From NCBI GenBank assembly GCA_016290835.1, contig JAEEVG010000002.1, positions 74,869 to 124,223 of the forward strand: a stretch of 49,355 bases of DNA, given 5' to 3'. Below the pieces are notes generated by a model. That model was given only the letters and a program-made list of their open reading frames with translations. It made no database searches and had not been told where the DNA came from. A program made the translations under genes and the position numbers. The stretch comes from Bacteroidales bacterium (GTDB lineage: Bacteria > Bacteroidota > Bacteroidia > Bacteroidales > UBA932). Shown piece after piece: positions 40,815-49,355 of this stretch (the stretch's first letter is position 1; each line of letters begins with the position of its first letter).

Positions 40815-41591
40815 TTATTTCTTCGGACTCCAGGCTTTGAGGCCGGCTATGACCGCTGCGGTGAAACCGGCTTCTTCCATGGCGTTGAGACCCTTGATGG
40901 TGATGCCGCCGGGGGTGGTCACGCGGTCGATCTCCGCTTCGGGGTGGGTGCCGCGCGCTTCGAGCAGCACGGCGGCGCCTTTGACGGTCTGGAGGGCCGC
41001 CTCGATGGCCTCGCGCGGATAGAGTCCGAGCTCCACGCCCCCTTCCGCCGCGGCGCGCACATAGCGCAACGCGAAGGCGGTGCCGCAGGAAGCCAGCATC
41101 ATTCCGGCGTTCAGCCGCTTCTCGTCCACGACTGCGCTGCGCCCGGTGGCATCGAAGAGCATCCGCACGGTGCGGAGCGTCTCGGGCGTGCCGGAGAGTT
41201 CGTGGATGAAAGTCATGCTCTCGCGGTATTCGATGGCGAGATTGGGAATCACGGTGTAGGCGCCGCTCAGGCCGCTGCCGGCGAGCCAGCCGCGCATCTC
41301 GTCCGCCGGGATGCCGGCGACCAGCGAGATGAGGATTTTGCCCGAGAGGGCGGGCCGGAGCTGCTGGAGTACTCCCTGCGCGAGCCAGGGCTTGACCCCG
41401 AGGATTACGATTTCCGCCTCGCGGGCGGCGGCGAGGTTGTCCAGGGAAGTCTGCAGGCCGCGGGCGGAGAATTTCTCCAGGGTGGAGGCATGGCGGGCTG
41501 TGCAGCAGATCCGGGCGTCCGGGAAGGCGGCCGCGAGGCCCAGGGCGGTGGCGCCGCCCATATTGCCGGCGCCGATGACAGCTATCTTCAT
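40815..41591 (-). CDS. proC: Pyrroline-5-carboxylate reductase
   Basis: The ATG at 41591 gives MKIAVIGAGNMGGATALGLA, the NADPH-binding start of ProC; the frame's upstream extension lies inside the RNase H gene. The 258-residue product has ILGVKPWLAQGVL, YTVIPNLAIEYRESMTF (the usual R-x-M-P-N is changed to V-I-P-N), and a C-terminal dimer domain with SCGTAFALRYVRAAAEGG and VTTPGGITIKGLNAMEEAGF. It makes proline from pyrroline-5-carboxylate. It is the last gene of the glyA block. Confidence 0.9.
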   Translation of the reverse strand: MKIAVIGAGNMGGATALGLAAAFPDARICCTARHASTLEKFSARGLQTSLDNLAAAREAEIVILGVKPWLAQGVLQQLRPALSGKILISLVAGIPADEMRGWLAGSGLSGAYTVIPNLAIEYRESMTFIHELSGTPETLRTVRMLFDATGRSAVVDEKRLNAGMMLASCGTAFALRYVRAAAEGGVELGLYPREAIEAALQTVKGAAVLLEARGTHPEAEIDRVTTPGGITIKGLNAMEEAGFTAAVIAGLKAWSPKK

Positions 41592-41592
41592 A

Positions 41593-42114
41593 TCAATCTG
41601 TTTGTTTTCTGCAAAGGTAGGCAAAAAGCGCATCCGGGTCAACCCCTTCGCGGACCCGCGTGCCGTCGACCTCGAACAGGGCCAGGGCTTCGATGCAGAG
41701 ATTGTCCACGTAGTCGTTCCAGGGGTCGCCGCTATGGCTGCGGACCCATTCCAGGGTGACGCGCAGCCGCCGCTCCTTGACCGTCTGGCGGTAGAGTTGG
41801 ACGAGGTCCCAGTCCTTGCGGCTGCGCACGGCTCCGGTGAGTTGGGCGATGCCGTTCTCACTGTCGCTCCGGACGAGCACGCTACTGCCCTCGGGGGTGT
41901 GCAGCAGGGCGTGGATGATGGCGGCTATCTCCTGGCGGTTGCTGGTGGAGTAGCGGCTGACTTCGCTCCATTTGTAGCAGACTCCCATCTGCTCGCCATC
42001 CAGCACGATGCAGGCGGAGGCGCCGAAGTTCCTGCGCAATAGGTAGCTGCCGTCGGTGTAGGCGAGGTAGTCGTAGCGGGGCTTGCCGCTTTCTCGGAAG
42101 TCCCAGTACTTCAT
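41593..42114 (-). CDS. Ribonuclease HI-like protein
   Basis: The 173-residue protein carries the RNase H carboxylate set: YTDGSY (first Asp near 20), SNRQEIAAI (Glu), VRSDSEN (second Asp) and DPWNDYVD (last Asp), with EWVRSHSG supplying the His loop. It would degrade the RNA strand of RNA-DNA hybrids. The first 15 residues (KYWDFRESGKPRYDYLA) are not part of the core fold. Its ATG overlaps the TGA of the outer-membrane gene by 4 bases (ATGA). Confidence 0.85.
   Translation of the reverse strand: MKYWDFRESGKPRYDYLAYTDGSYLLRRNFGASACIVLDGEQMGVCYKWSEVSRYSTSNRQEIAAIIHALLHTPEGSSVLVRSDSENGIAQLTGAVRSRKDWDLVQLYRQTVKERRLRVTLEWVRSHSGDPWNDYVDNLCIEALALFEVDGTRVREGVDPDALFAYLCRKQTD
41612..41643 (-). promoter_or_regulatory. 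Possible internal promoter for proC within the RNase H gene
   Basis: TACCTTTG on the minus strand at 41612-41619 matches the -7 consensus, with GTTG at 41640-41643 and a 20-base spacer. It lies in the 3' end of the RNase H coding region, giving a leader of about 15 bases to the proC ATG. Confidence 0.45.
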
Positions 42115-43268
42115 AGGCTGCGGCCTGAGACGATATCGCGGTGGCGCAGGGCGTCGAGGCTGAAGCGCAGGGAGAATTGCTGCTGGCAGCCCAGGTAGCC
42201 GTAGGGCCCGAAGTGAGCCCGGATGGCGAGCCGCAGGCTCAGGTAGCGGGTCAGGTTCGGGATCCAGGCCAGTTCGATGCGGTCGTAGAAGTTGCTATAG
42301 CAGGGCGAACTGAAATAGAGGTCCGTGCCATAGGGTACGTGATCCGGGCCGGACGCGCCGCGCAGGGGCAGCATACGGTCGCCCGAGAAAGTCTCGTTCT
42401 GCAGGACGAGGCCCCAGCGGCGGGCGGTGAGGATCAGATCCCCGCCCATGGGGTTGTAGCGGGTGGTGGTGCTGCGATCCCGTTGGTAGCCGGCCAGGAA
42501 ACTGGCCCGGATCGAGAGTTCCTCCCATTGCGTCTGGCGGGAGAAATCCATCTTGACCCAGGGTTCCAGGAGGTGATTGTCCACCACGTTGGGCGCCAGC
42601 TCGGAGCAGGCGAAATGGTAGAAACTGCCCGTCCAGCCGAGCGCGAGCCAGGAGGTGGCGTCCCAGCGGCCGAAGCTGATCACTTGGAAGCGTTCCCGGC
42701 GGGCGTAGCCGTACTGGCCCATCCAGTCGCATCCCAGCTCGGTGAAGAACTTCTGTGCGCGCCATTTGAGCAGCACGCCTTCGAGGTTGCGGTCGGTGTC
42801 GCGGTACATACCGGAGAAGAAGGCCTCAGTGTATTCGCCTTCGAGGAAGCGTCGCGGGAAGATGCCGGCAACGCCTTCGAAGATGCCCTGGCCGGTCCGG
42901 ACGTGGGCGTCGTACCAGGCGAGCGGCTCCCGGGCGAGACCGTTCCAGGTCTGCGAACCCATATCGTGGGCGAGTTCTACGCCCACGCTGATGCGGTGAT
43001 GTATCCGGGGGGTCTGTTGGACGCTGAAGCCGACGGTCGGGGCGAAGACCAGGGTGTTGAAGGTCCCGGAGGGGATCAAGGCGTCGTCCGAGGCGCTGAA
43101 TTCCCGGTTGTCGAAGATGTAGCGCAGGTCCGCGTCATATTCCCAGGCGAAACGGTTGCGGCCGCTCAGATCCTCCAATGTAAAAATCTGGGCACGCCCC
43201 CGCGAATTTTGCGCGCCGAGCGGCAGCGCAACGAGGCAGAGGAGCCAAAGAAGGTGTATTTTCTTCAT
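42111..43268 (-). CDS. Predicted outer-membrane protein, function unknown
   Basis: A 385-residue protein with a signal peptide (MKKIHLLWLLCLVALPLGAQ). Amphipathic strands rich in aromatic and charged residues follow throughout (FAWEYDADLRYIFDN, HHRISVGVELAHDMG, ISIRASFLAGY-like and LSLRLAIRAHFGPYGYLG). The pattern suggests a large beta-barrel, but I do not recognise a named family. The gene begins at the base after the glyA stop and overlaps the RNase H gene by 4 bases. Confidence 0.8.
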   Translation of the reverse strand: MKKIHLLWLLCLVALPLGAQNSRGRAQIFTLEDLSGRNRFAWEYDADLRYIFDNREFSASDDALIPSGTFNTLVFAPTVGFSVQQTPRIHHRISVGVELAHDMGSQTWNGLAREPLAWYDAHVRTGQGIFEGVAGIFPRRFLEGEYTEAFFSGMYRDTDRNLEGVLLKWRAQKFFTELGCDWMGQYGYARRERFQVISFGRWDATSWLALGWTGSFYHFACSELAPNVVDNHLLEPWVKMDFSRQTQWEELSIRASFLAGYQRDRSTTTRYNPMGGDLILTARRWGLVLQNETFSGDRMLPLRGASGPDHVPYGTDLYFSSPCYSNFYDRIELAWIPNLTRYLSLRLAIRAHFGPYGYLGCQQQFSLRFSLDALRHRDIVSGRSL

Positions 43269-44621
<1,353 letters not shown>

Positions 44622-44642
44622 TGTGTCAAAAATGTACAAACA

Positions 44643-44650
44643 CAAATATA
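44643..44650 (-). promoter_or_regulatory. Candidate -7 element for glyA
   Basis: TATATTTG on the minus strand matches TAnnTTTG. A correctly spaced TTTG is not present (nearest TTG is 23-24 bases upstream). It lies 12 bases from the opposing -7 element of the methyltransferase gene. Confidence 0.5.
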
Positions 44651-44662
44651 ATACTTTTTCCG

Positions 44663-44670
44663 TACCTTTG
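44663..44670 (+). promoter_or_regulatory. Candidate -7 element for the SpoU/TrmH gene
   Basis: TACCTTTG on the plus strand is a full match to TAnnTTTG and lies six bases before the ATG at 44677. No good -33 element was seen. If used, the transcript would begin at the start codon. Confidence 0.45.
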
Positions 44671-44676
44671 TGAACA

Positions 44677-45261
44677 ATGAGCGACAGGAAATTGCTAAAT
44701 ATCGAATTGGGACGCATTTCTGCGGACCACTATCGCAGCCTGCCCCCCTCGGGGCTGGTGCTGATTCTGGACAACATCCGCAGCGCCCACAACGTGGGCA
44801 GCGCCTTCCGGACGGGGGATGCCTTCCGGGCAGACCGGGTCTATCTCTGCGGCATCTGCGCCACCCCGCCTTCCGCTGAAATCCATAAGGTAGCCCTGGG
44901 TGCCGAAAACAGTGTGCCCTGGGAGCACGTGGACGATACCCTCGCCCTGGTGAAGCGCCTGCAGGCGGAGGGCTGGACCGTGGTCTGCGCCGAGCAGACC
45001 GAGCACGCCGTGCCGCTCCAGGCGTTCCGCCGCGAGGCGGGGCTCCGCTATGCCGTGGTCTTCGGAAACGAAGTCGACGGCGTCCGACAAGATGTCGTGG
45101 ACGCCGCCGACCTGTGTGTGGAGATCCCCCAGTACGGGACGAAACATTCGCTCAACGTGAGCGTGTCCGTGGGGATCGTGCTCTGGCAGATGTTATCTCG
45201 GCCGGGCTCCGAAGGCGGAGGGCTCGATGTCCTTGAGGGCGGGGATGTTGTCCGGCAGTAA
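44677..45261 (+). CDS. TrmH/SpoU-family RNA 2'-O-methyltransferase
   Basis: The 194-residue SPOUT enzyme shows motif 1 [20 protein letters not shown], motif 2 [12 protein letters not shown] and motif 3 [20 protein letters not shown], a trefoil-knot S-adenosylmethionine site. It would methylate tRNA or rRNA ribose. The last 23 codons overlap the 3' end of the convergent lyase gene by 69 bases; those residues ([20 protein letters not shown]) are not conserved-looking and may be a readthrough extension. Confidence 0.9.
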   Translation: MSDRKLLNIELGRISADHYRSLPPSGLVLILDNIRSAHNVGSAFRTGDAFRADRVYLCGICATPPSAEIHKVALGAENSVPWEHVDDTLALVKRLQAEGWTVVCAEQTEHAVPLQAFRREAGLRYAVVFGNEVDGVRQDVVDAADLCVEIPQYGTKHSLNVSVSVGIVLWQMLSRPGSEGGGLDVLEGGDVVRQ

Positions 45262-48054
45262 CTCCTGCATGATGATGGCCTCGAGGTTCCACTGAGCCAC
45301 GTCGTTTGTACTCACCCGGGGGTCTTCGACCGTCGGGTTGATGGCATCCGTTCCGCCGATCCAGTTGAGGCTCACGCGGTCGAGCACCTTGCCGTCAGGG
45401 CCCACGGTACCGCTCAGGAAGCGCTTCCAGGCCAAGTCGGCGCGGTACTGGTCGCCATTGCGGCTGGCGGCGAAGGCCAGCAGGCGCGGGATGTTCCAGT
45501 GGCCCCACCAGTTCTTGTAGGGGGCATTCTCCGGGAGGTTGCGGATCGCGTCGTCGCGCGGCACCTCATACCAGTTGGCATACTCCATATAGGTCTTGAT
45601 GAAGTCCTTGTTGCCGATCTCGTCGAGGGCCTCGATGAAGATCTCGACACTGCTCTGCAGGTTGGCTAGATGGTTGGAGTTGGTGATCCAGTCGGGGTCG
45701 CCCTCGTAGGTGAGCACGCCCGTCGCAGGGTCGTAGCCATAGGGACCCTTGCCGGTGAACAGGCCGTTGGGCAGGTGCGTCAGCGAGTTCATGCCGGCGT
45801 TGATCATGTCGAGCCAGTGCTTGTCGCCGGTGCGCTCCCATTCCGTGAACCAGTTGCCCACGAGCGAGGTCCAGTCCGGTCCCCAGCGCAGGCGCGTAGG
45901 TTGGGCGGTCGGGAAGTCGGCGCGCGTCTGGGCACGCACGAGCGGGTCGAAATTGAGGAAAGCCTCGTTGGCGGCGAGCGACTCGTGCATCAGGTCGCCC
46001 AGGCGGTCGTCGGTGGTCAGGTAGTAATAGTAGCGCTTCCACCAGGCCTGGCCCACGCGGGCTTCCTTGGCCCCGCAGCCCCAGTGCATGACGTTGTGGC
46101 GGGTGCCGAGGCCCTTCATCGGGCCGATGTGGTAAGCGTCCACCTCGGAGGTGTGGCGGGTCATCGCCGTGGCCACGCGCCAGAAGTCCGGACGGCCCGA
46201 GCGGATGAAGGCAAACCACAGCCAGAGGTCGGTCTCCAGTTCGGTGTTGTCCCAGGCGTAGCCGCCGACATCGTAGTTCCAGACGTGGCGGTTGGCATCG
46301 AGCGAGTGCATCACGTCGCCGTAATTCCAGAAGCCGTACCAGCGCTGGGATTCGATGTTGATCTCGTAATACTTAAGGTAGGTATCGATCTGCTTCTCCA
46401 GATACTGCTGGGTGTCGTTGGGATTCTTGGCAGGCAGGGACCAGATGCCGAAGGCCTTGGCATCGTAGAGGGCCTGCGGGGTGGGGAGCAGCTGGACGAT
46501 GTCCTGTCCGAGGTTCGCCTGGCAGGAGACTTCCTCGCGGGTGGGCATCTCGCTGAAGGGGAATAGCGTCAGCTCGCTGGTGTGGGCGACGCCGTAGGCG
46601 GTGTCATAGCCCTCGACCCAATCCTCGTAGGAGGAACCGAGACCGTGGCCCTCGATGTCGTAGTGGCGCATATCCATGGTCTCGCCGTTGGGACTCCACA
46701 GCCAGACGGTGATTTTGCCGGTCTTGCCGCGCATGCCGGTGGCGTCCAGTTCGGCCGGGAAGGATTGCCAGAAGTTCTTGACCGAGACACCCAGGCCGCC
46801 GGATACGTCTCCTGCCATCACATAGCCGCGGGCGCGGTGGCCGCCGGCCGTGCCGAACCAGGCGCTGTGCGCGCCGGTGCGTTTCTGGATGGTGAAGCCG
46901 TCGGAACTGGACTGGACGAGTTTGTAGTCGTCGAACTTGGCCAGCTCGTCCAGGCGAGCCTTTGAACCGGCGTTGACTTCATCGTAGCTGGGAATGCGTC
47001 CGTTGTTGAACTGGATCGGTCCGTAGCTGACGAAACGGGGCATGCCGCCCGGCTGACCGCCCGGTTGTCCACCCTGGGGCCGCTGTCCTCCGGGCTGTCC
47101 GCCCGGTTGTCCGCCAGGCTGGCCGCCTGGCATGCCGGGCCGCTGGCCGGCGGGCATGGCCAGCTGCAGGTTGCCACCGCGTCCGAGCAGCTCCACTGCC
47201 TCGTCGAAGAGGCCGTCCTCGTCGCCCGCGAAGGCGACGTGGCGGTTCTGGAGATCTTCGCGGAAAGGCAGGTCGAACTCGACGCCCAGGCCCTTGATGT
47301 AGTCGTCGCGCTGTTCGCCGTCATAGACGAAAGAGTGGACCATCTTGATGGGGGCTGAGTCCTTGAAGACATAGAATCGGACGGTGAACGGGAGCCACTC
47401 GCGGCTGCCTTTCACGGCCTTGTGCATGCCTGTGATCTTGACCACCGCAGCGACGGGGCCGCTGCGCTCCACTTCGCCCGAGAGGACATTGGTCTCGAAG
47501 TCGTGGTAGGTGATGACGCCGTCTGCCATGCGGGAGCGGTCCTCGGTCTGCGCGACCAGCCGGCCGCTGGACACGACCTCGTGTCCGTCCATGGAGATGT
47601 AGTTGATGAGCTCGTCGCCGCTCTTGGCGAAGGAGATTTCGAAGACGCCATTGTCGATGACGATTTTGTCGTCATCATCGCAGGTCACGATCGTGGGACC
47701 GGCCGCGGGTTTGGCCTTGGCGAGGGCCCGCAGGGTCTTCTTGTCGGCCTTGACGGCGTTCAGTTTCAGGTTTCCGGCCTGGTCGGGGCCGAGGGTGGCG
47801 TAGAAGCCCATCCATTTGACGCTGCCGTCCGACCAGCGGGAGAGCACCCAGTGCTGCTGGGGAATGACGGTGCCGTTCGCGTCGGTCAGGGTGAACGTCC
47901 CCTGCTCGTTCATCGTCCCCTTGGCGAAGGGGACGCCCCAGCTCTGGCCAAGATTGTAGGCGGGGGTCTTGTCGATCCAGTGCAGGTCCACGGATTCGGC
48001 GTGCAGGGCGGTGGATGCCGCCAGCGTTGCGAATAAGAGGAGAATTCTCTTCAT
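45193..48054 (-). CDS. Rhamnogalacturonan exolyase-like protein (PL26/PcRGLX type)
   Basis: The 953-residue secreted protein starts with a signal peptide (MKRILLLFATLAASTALHAE). The N-terminal beta-rich region (ESVDLHWIDKTPAYNLGQSW, HWVLSRWSDGSVKWMGFYAT) and the long alpha-helical barrel part (WYGFWNYGDVMHSLDANRHV, LWLWFAFIRSGRPDFWRVA, HNVMHWGCGAKEARVGQAWW) resemble the PcRGLX/YetA-like proteins assigned to polysaccharide lyase family 26. It would cleave the rhamnogalacturonan I backbone of pectin. A PGGQPGGQ-rich insert (47041-47150) sits in the first third. It follows a PL11 gene with a 12-base gap. Family assignment is by memory of the pattern. Confidence 0.72.
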   Translation of the reverse strand: MKRILLLFATLAASTALHAESVDLHWIDKTPAYNLGQSWGVPFAKGTMNEQGTFTLTDANGTVIPQQHWVLSRWSDGSVKWMGFYATLGPDQAGNLKLNAVKADKKTLRALAKAKPAAGPTIVTCDDDDKIVIDNGVFEISFAKSGDELINYISMDGHEVVSSGRLVAQTEDRSRMADGVITYHDFETNVLSGEVERSGPVAAVVKITGMHKAVKGSREWLPFTVRFYVFKDSAPIKMVHSFVYDGEQRDDYIKGLGVEFDLPFREDLQNRHVAFAGDEDGLFDEAVELLGRGGNLQLAMPAGQRPGMPGGQPGGQPGGQPGGQRPQGGQPGGQPGGMPRFVSYGPIQFNNGRIPSYDEVNAGSKARLDELAKFDDYKLVQSSSDGFTIQKRTGAHSAWFGTAGGHRARGYVMAGDVSGGLGVSVKNFWQSFPAELDATGMRGKTGKITVWLWSPNGETMDMRHYDIEGHGLGSSYEDWVEGYDTAYGVAHTSELTLFPFSEMPTREEVSCQANLGQDIVQLLPTPQALYDAKAFGIWSLPAKNPNDTQQYLEKQIDTYLKYYEINIESQRWYGFWNYGDVMHSLDANRHVWNYDVGGYAWDNTELETDLWLWFAFIRSGRPDFWRVATAMTRHTSEVDAYHIGPMKGLGTRHNVMHWGCGAKEARVGQAWWKRYYYYLTTDDRLGDLMHESLAANEAFLNFDPLVRAQTRADFPTAQPTRLRWGPDWTSLVGNWFTEWERTGDKHWLDMINAGMNSLTHLPNGLFTGKGPYGYDPATGVLTYEGDPDWITNSNHLANLQSSVEIFIEALDEIGNKDFIKTYMEYANWYEVPRDDAIRNLPENAPYKNWWGHWNIPRLLAFAASRNGDQYRADLAWKRFLSGTVGPDGKVLDRVSLNWIGGTDAINPTVEDPRVSTNDVAQWNLEAIIMQELLPDNIPALKDIEPSAFGARPR
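47041..47150 (-). repeat. Gly/Pro/Gln-rich repeat insert in the PL26-like lyase
   Basis: The DNA encodes repeated PGGQ units (PGMPGGQPGGQPGGQPGGQ then RPQGGQPGGQPGGMP) with no counterpart in the expected fold. It probably forms a flexible loop or linker. Confidence 0.85.
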
Positions 48055-48066
48055 ATGGGTAATGGT

Positions 48067-49355
48067 TTATGGTATGATGCGGGTTGAAAGGTCGAAACTC
48101 AGGTGTGCGGGGGCGTTGTAGCCGACATTCTGGGACACGAGGCCCAGGCGGTACATCCGGTCGTCCAGCAGGGTGGTGGTCCGCCCGTCTGCCGGGATGG
48201 GCGTGTGGTAGATGTGCAGGGATGTGCCGTCTTCACTGATCCAGACGACCTCCTCGCGCCAGTCGCCGAGCAGGTCGCCGACCAGGCAGGGGATGCCGCG
48301 CGGGCTCTCATTGGCCCGGACGCCCTCGGCCTCCAGCAGGGGCCGGGTCGTCTGCTGCTCCCAGTTCCATTTGCAGATGGTGGTGCCGTCGATGAGTTCG
48401 GCCTGGGGGTCGGCGTCCCAAAAGATGGTAAAATGGCAGGGGGCGGGCGCGTTGTCGCCGAGTTTCTGTCCGTCGGCGGCGTAGAGCCCGCGCAACGGCC
48501 CGTCATAGGCGGGCGTGGCGGTGCGGGCAGGAGCCCCCCGGCCGGCAGGATTGCCGCCGGGACCCATTCCCGGGGGCATTCCGCCCGGAGCTGCGCCCGG
48601 AGGGGGGCCGCCGGCGCGTCCGGGACCCTGGCGGACGGGCTGGGGGACGACGCCGACCCAAATCTCCGCGCCGGGATGGCGCGGGTCGATGTCGGCGGCC
48701 AGGGCGCGCTCGGCCGTTTCTCCGGGGCCGAAGCTCCAAAGGACTTCGCCCGTAGCGCCATCGAACACGGCCAGGGCAGGCGTGCCGAGGAATGCGCCGA
48801 TCTCTCCGGAGGTGTCGTGCAGGCCGAAGACCTGCAGGCCTTTCCGGCCGGGCAGCAGCGTTCCGGCGTGCAGGACAGGACCGCCGCGCAGGCGGGTCGT
48901 GTAGAGGCCCTTGCCGTCGTTGTCCACGGTCATCGCGCCCACGCAGATCTCGTCGCAGCCGTCGCCGTCGAAGTCGGCCACGGCTACCTGCGGGCTGCCG
49001 TTGCCGGAGTAGCCGCCCCAGGGCTTCTCGCTGCTGTCGAAGGTCCAGCGGGACTGCAGTTTGCCGTCCCGGAAGTCCCAGGCCGCCACGACGGTGCGTC
49101 CGTCGGCGCCGCGTACGAAGAAGACCGAGGGCTGCCGGCCGTCGAGGTAGGCGACGCCCGCGGTGTAGTGCTCGGGCCGGATATCCACGCTGTCATTTCC
49201 GCCGATGCCGCCCCAGCCGCTCAGCGGGTAGCGGATGGGAATGTATTTCTGCGAATCGAGGGCCTGCCCGGTGCGGCCGTCGAAGACGGTGAGGTATTCC
49301 GGGCCGTTGACGATGCGGCCGAAAGTGGCGGAGGCTTCGTCCATTGAGCGCCAGT
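48067..49355 (-). CDS. Rhamnogalacturonan lyase, PL11 type (partial, N-terminus beyond window)
   Basis: The frame continues through the right edge: codons before the ATG at 49344 read W-R-S, so WRSMDEASATFGRIVNGPEY is an internal PL11 segment, not a start. Further blocks GGIGGNDSVDIRPEHYTAGV, VAVADFDGDGCDEICVGAMT, GDWREEVVWISEDGTSLHIY and YRLGLVSQNVGYNAPAH are typical of PL11 (YesW/YesX-like) eight-bladed propellers with calcium-binding DxDGD loops. About 429 residues are visible. A Gly/Pro-rich insert (48521-48634) interrupts the family pattern. It would be the first of two pectin-lyase genes here. Confidence 0.88.
   Translation of the reverse strand, partial: WRSMDEASATFGRIVNGPEYLTVFDGRTGQALDSQKYIPIRYPLSGWGGIGGNDSVDIRPEHYTAGVAYLDGRQPSVFFVRGADGRTVVAAWDFRDGKLQSRWTFDSSEKPWGGYSGNGSPQVAVADFDGDGCDEICVGAMTVDNDGKGLYTTRLRGGPVLHAGTLLPGRKGLQVFGLHDTSGEIGAFLGTPALAVFDGATGEVLWSFGPGETAERALAADIDPRHPGAEIWVGVVPQPVRQGPGRAGGPPPGAAPGGMPPGMGPGGNPAGRGAPARTATPAYDGPLRGLYAADGQKLGDNAPAPCHFTIFWDADPQAELIDGTTICKWNWEQQTTRPLLEAEGVRANESPRGIPCLVGDLLGDWREEVVWISEDGTSLHIYHTPIPADGRTTTLLDDRMYRLGLVSQNVGYNAPAHLSFDLSTRIIP
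48521..48634 (-). repeat. Gly/Pro-rich insert in the PL11 lyase
   Basis: The DNA encodes a low-complexity stretch (GPGRAGGPPPGAAPGGMPPG then MGPGGNPAGRGAP) between two propeller-like segments. It has no regular DNA repeat unit but matches the neighbour's insert in composition. Confidence 0.8.

Noticed and set aside
47041-47150. Short repeats that might suggest a CRISPR array
   Set aside because: The repeats are in-frame PGGQ codons within one coding sequence, with no spacer-repeat alternation. No CRISPR array or cas gene is seen in the window.

Overview
The window comes from a high-GC member of the order Bacteroidales (phylum Bacteroidota). The evidence is: fimbrillin-type lipoproteins with FISUMP-like C-terminal domains, two UpxY-type NusG paralogues, DUF4422 and Caps_synth glycosyltransferases, pectin lyases of the PL11 and PL26-like kind, and promoters of the Bacteroides form (TTTG, 19-20 bases, TAnnTTTG). 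Genus cannot be fixed by reading; an Alistipes-like or related uncultured gut lineage would fit.

Layout. (1) 1-18878, minus strand: one tightly packed surface-glycan operon of 19 genes, running off the left edge. In transcription order: DUF4422 and GT2 glycosyltransferases, UDP-galactopyranose mutase (glf), an FrhB-like iron-sulfur protein fused to a hexapeptide acyltransferase, ACP, an SDR reductase and a FabH-like ketosynthase, a Wzx flippase, a polysaccharide pyruvyl transferase, an acyltransferase-3 protein, LicD, GT14, GT2, a second acyltransferase-3, a Caps_synth transferase, a hexapeptide acyltransferase, a class V aminotransferase, a cytidylyltransferase-oxidoreductase fusion and a third acyltransferase-3. 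It reads as a pathway for a galactofuranose-containing glycan decorated with pyruvate, acyl groups and a CDP-derived phosphate substituent. No Wzy polymerase or export proteins are recognisable. (2) 18971-20714, minus: an OmpA-family protein and a small outer-membrane barrel. (3) 20865-22196: a divergent pair, PqqD-like protein and NTP_transf_5 nucleotidyltransferase. (4) 22245-40715: two divergent fimbrillin clusters. Each begins with a nearly identical UpxY/NusG gene and a 58-residue peptide gene and continues with lipoprotein genes, ending in FISUMP-bearing proteins. A third small peptide gene with its own promoter heads an extra lipoprotein at the left end. Between the two nusG copies sit the initiating sugar transferase (WcaJ type), a C-terminal stub of a tyrosine recombinase and a frameshifted fimbrillin remnant. 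(5) 40815-45261: housekeeping block proC, RNase HI, an outer-membrane protein and glyA (minus), with a divergent SpoU/TrmH methyltransferase. (6) 45193-49355, minus: two rhamnogalacturonan-lyase-type genes, both carrying unusual Gly/Pro/Gln-rich inserts; the last runs off the right edge.

The most interesting structure is the mirrored nusG-peptide-fimbrillin cassette pair, with its previously unannotated short peptides and an inverted nusG repeat that could support inversion. Functional names come from motif recognition only; no database search was possible.
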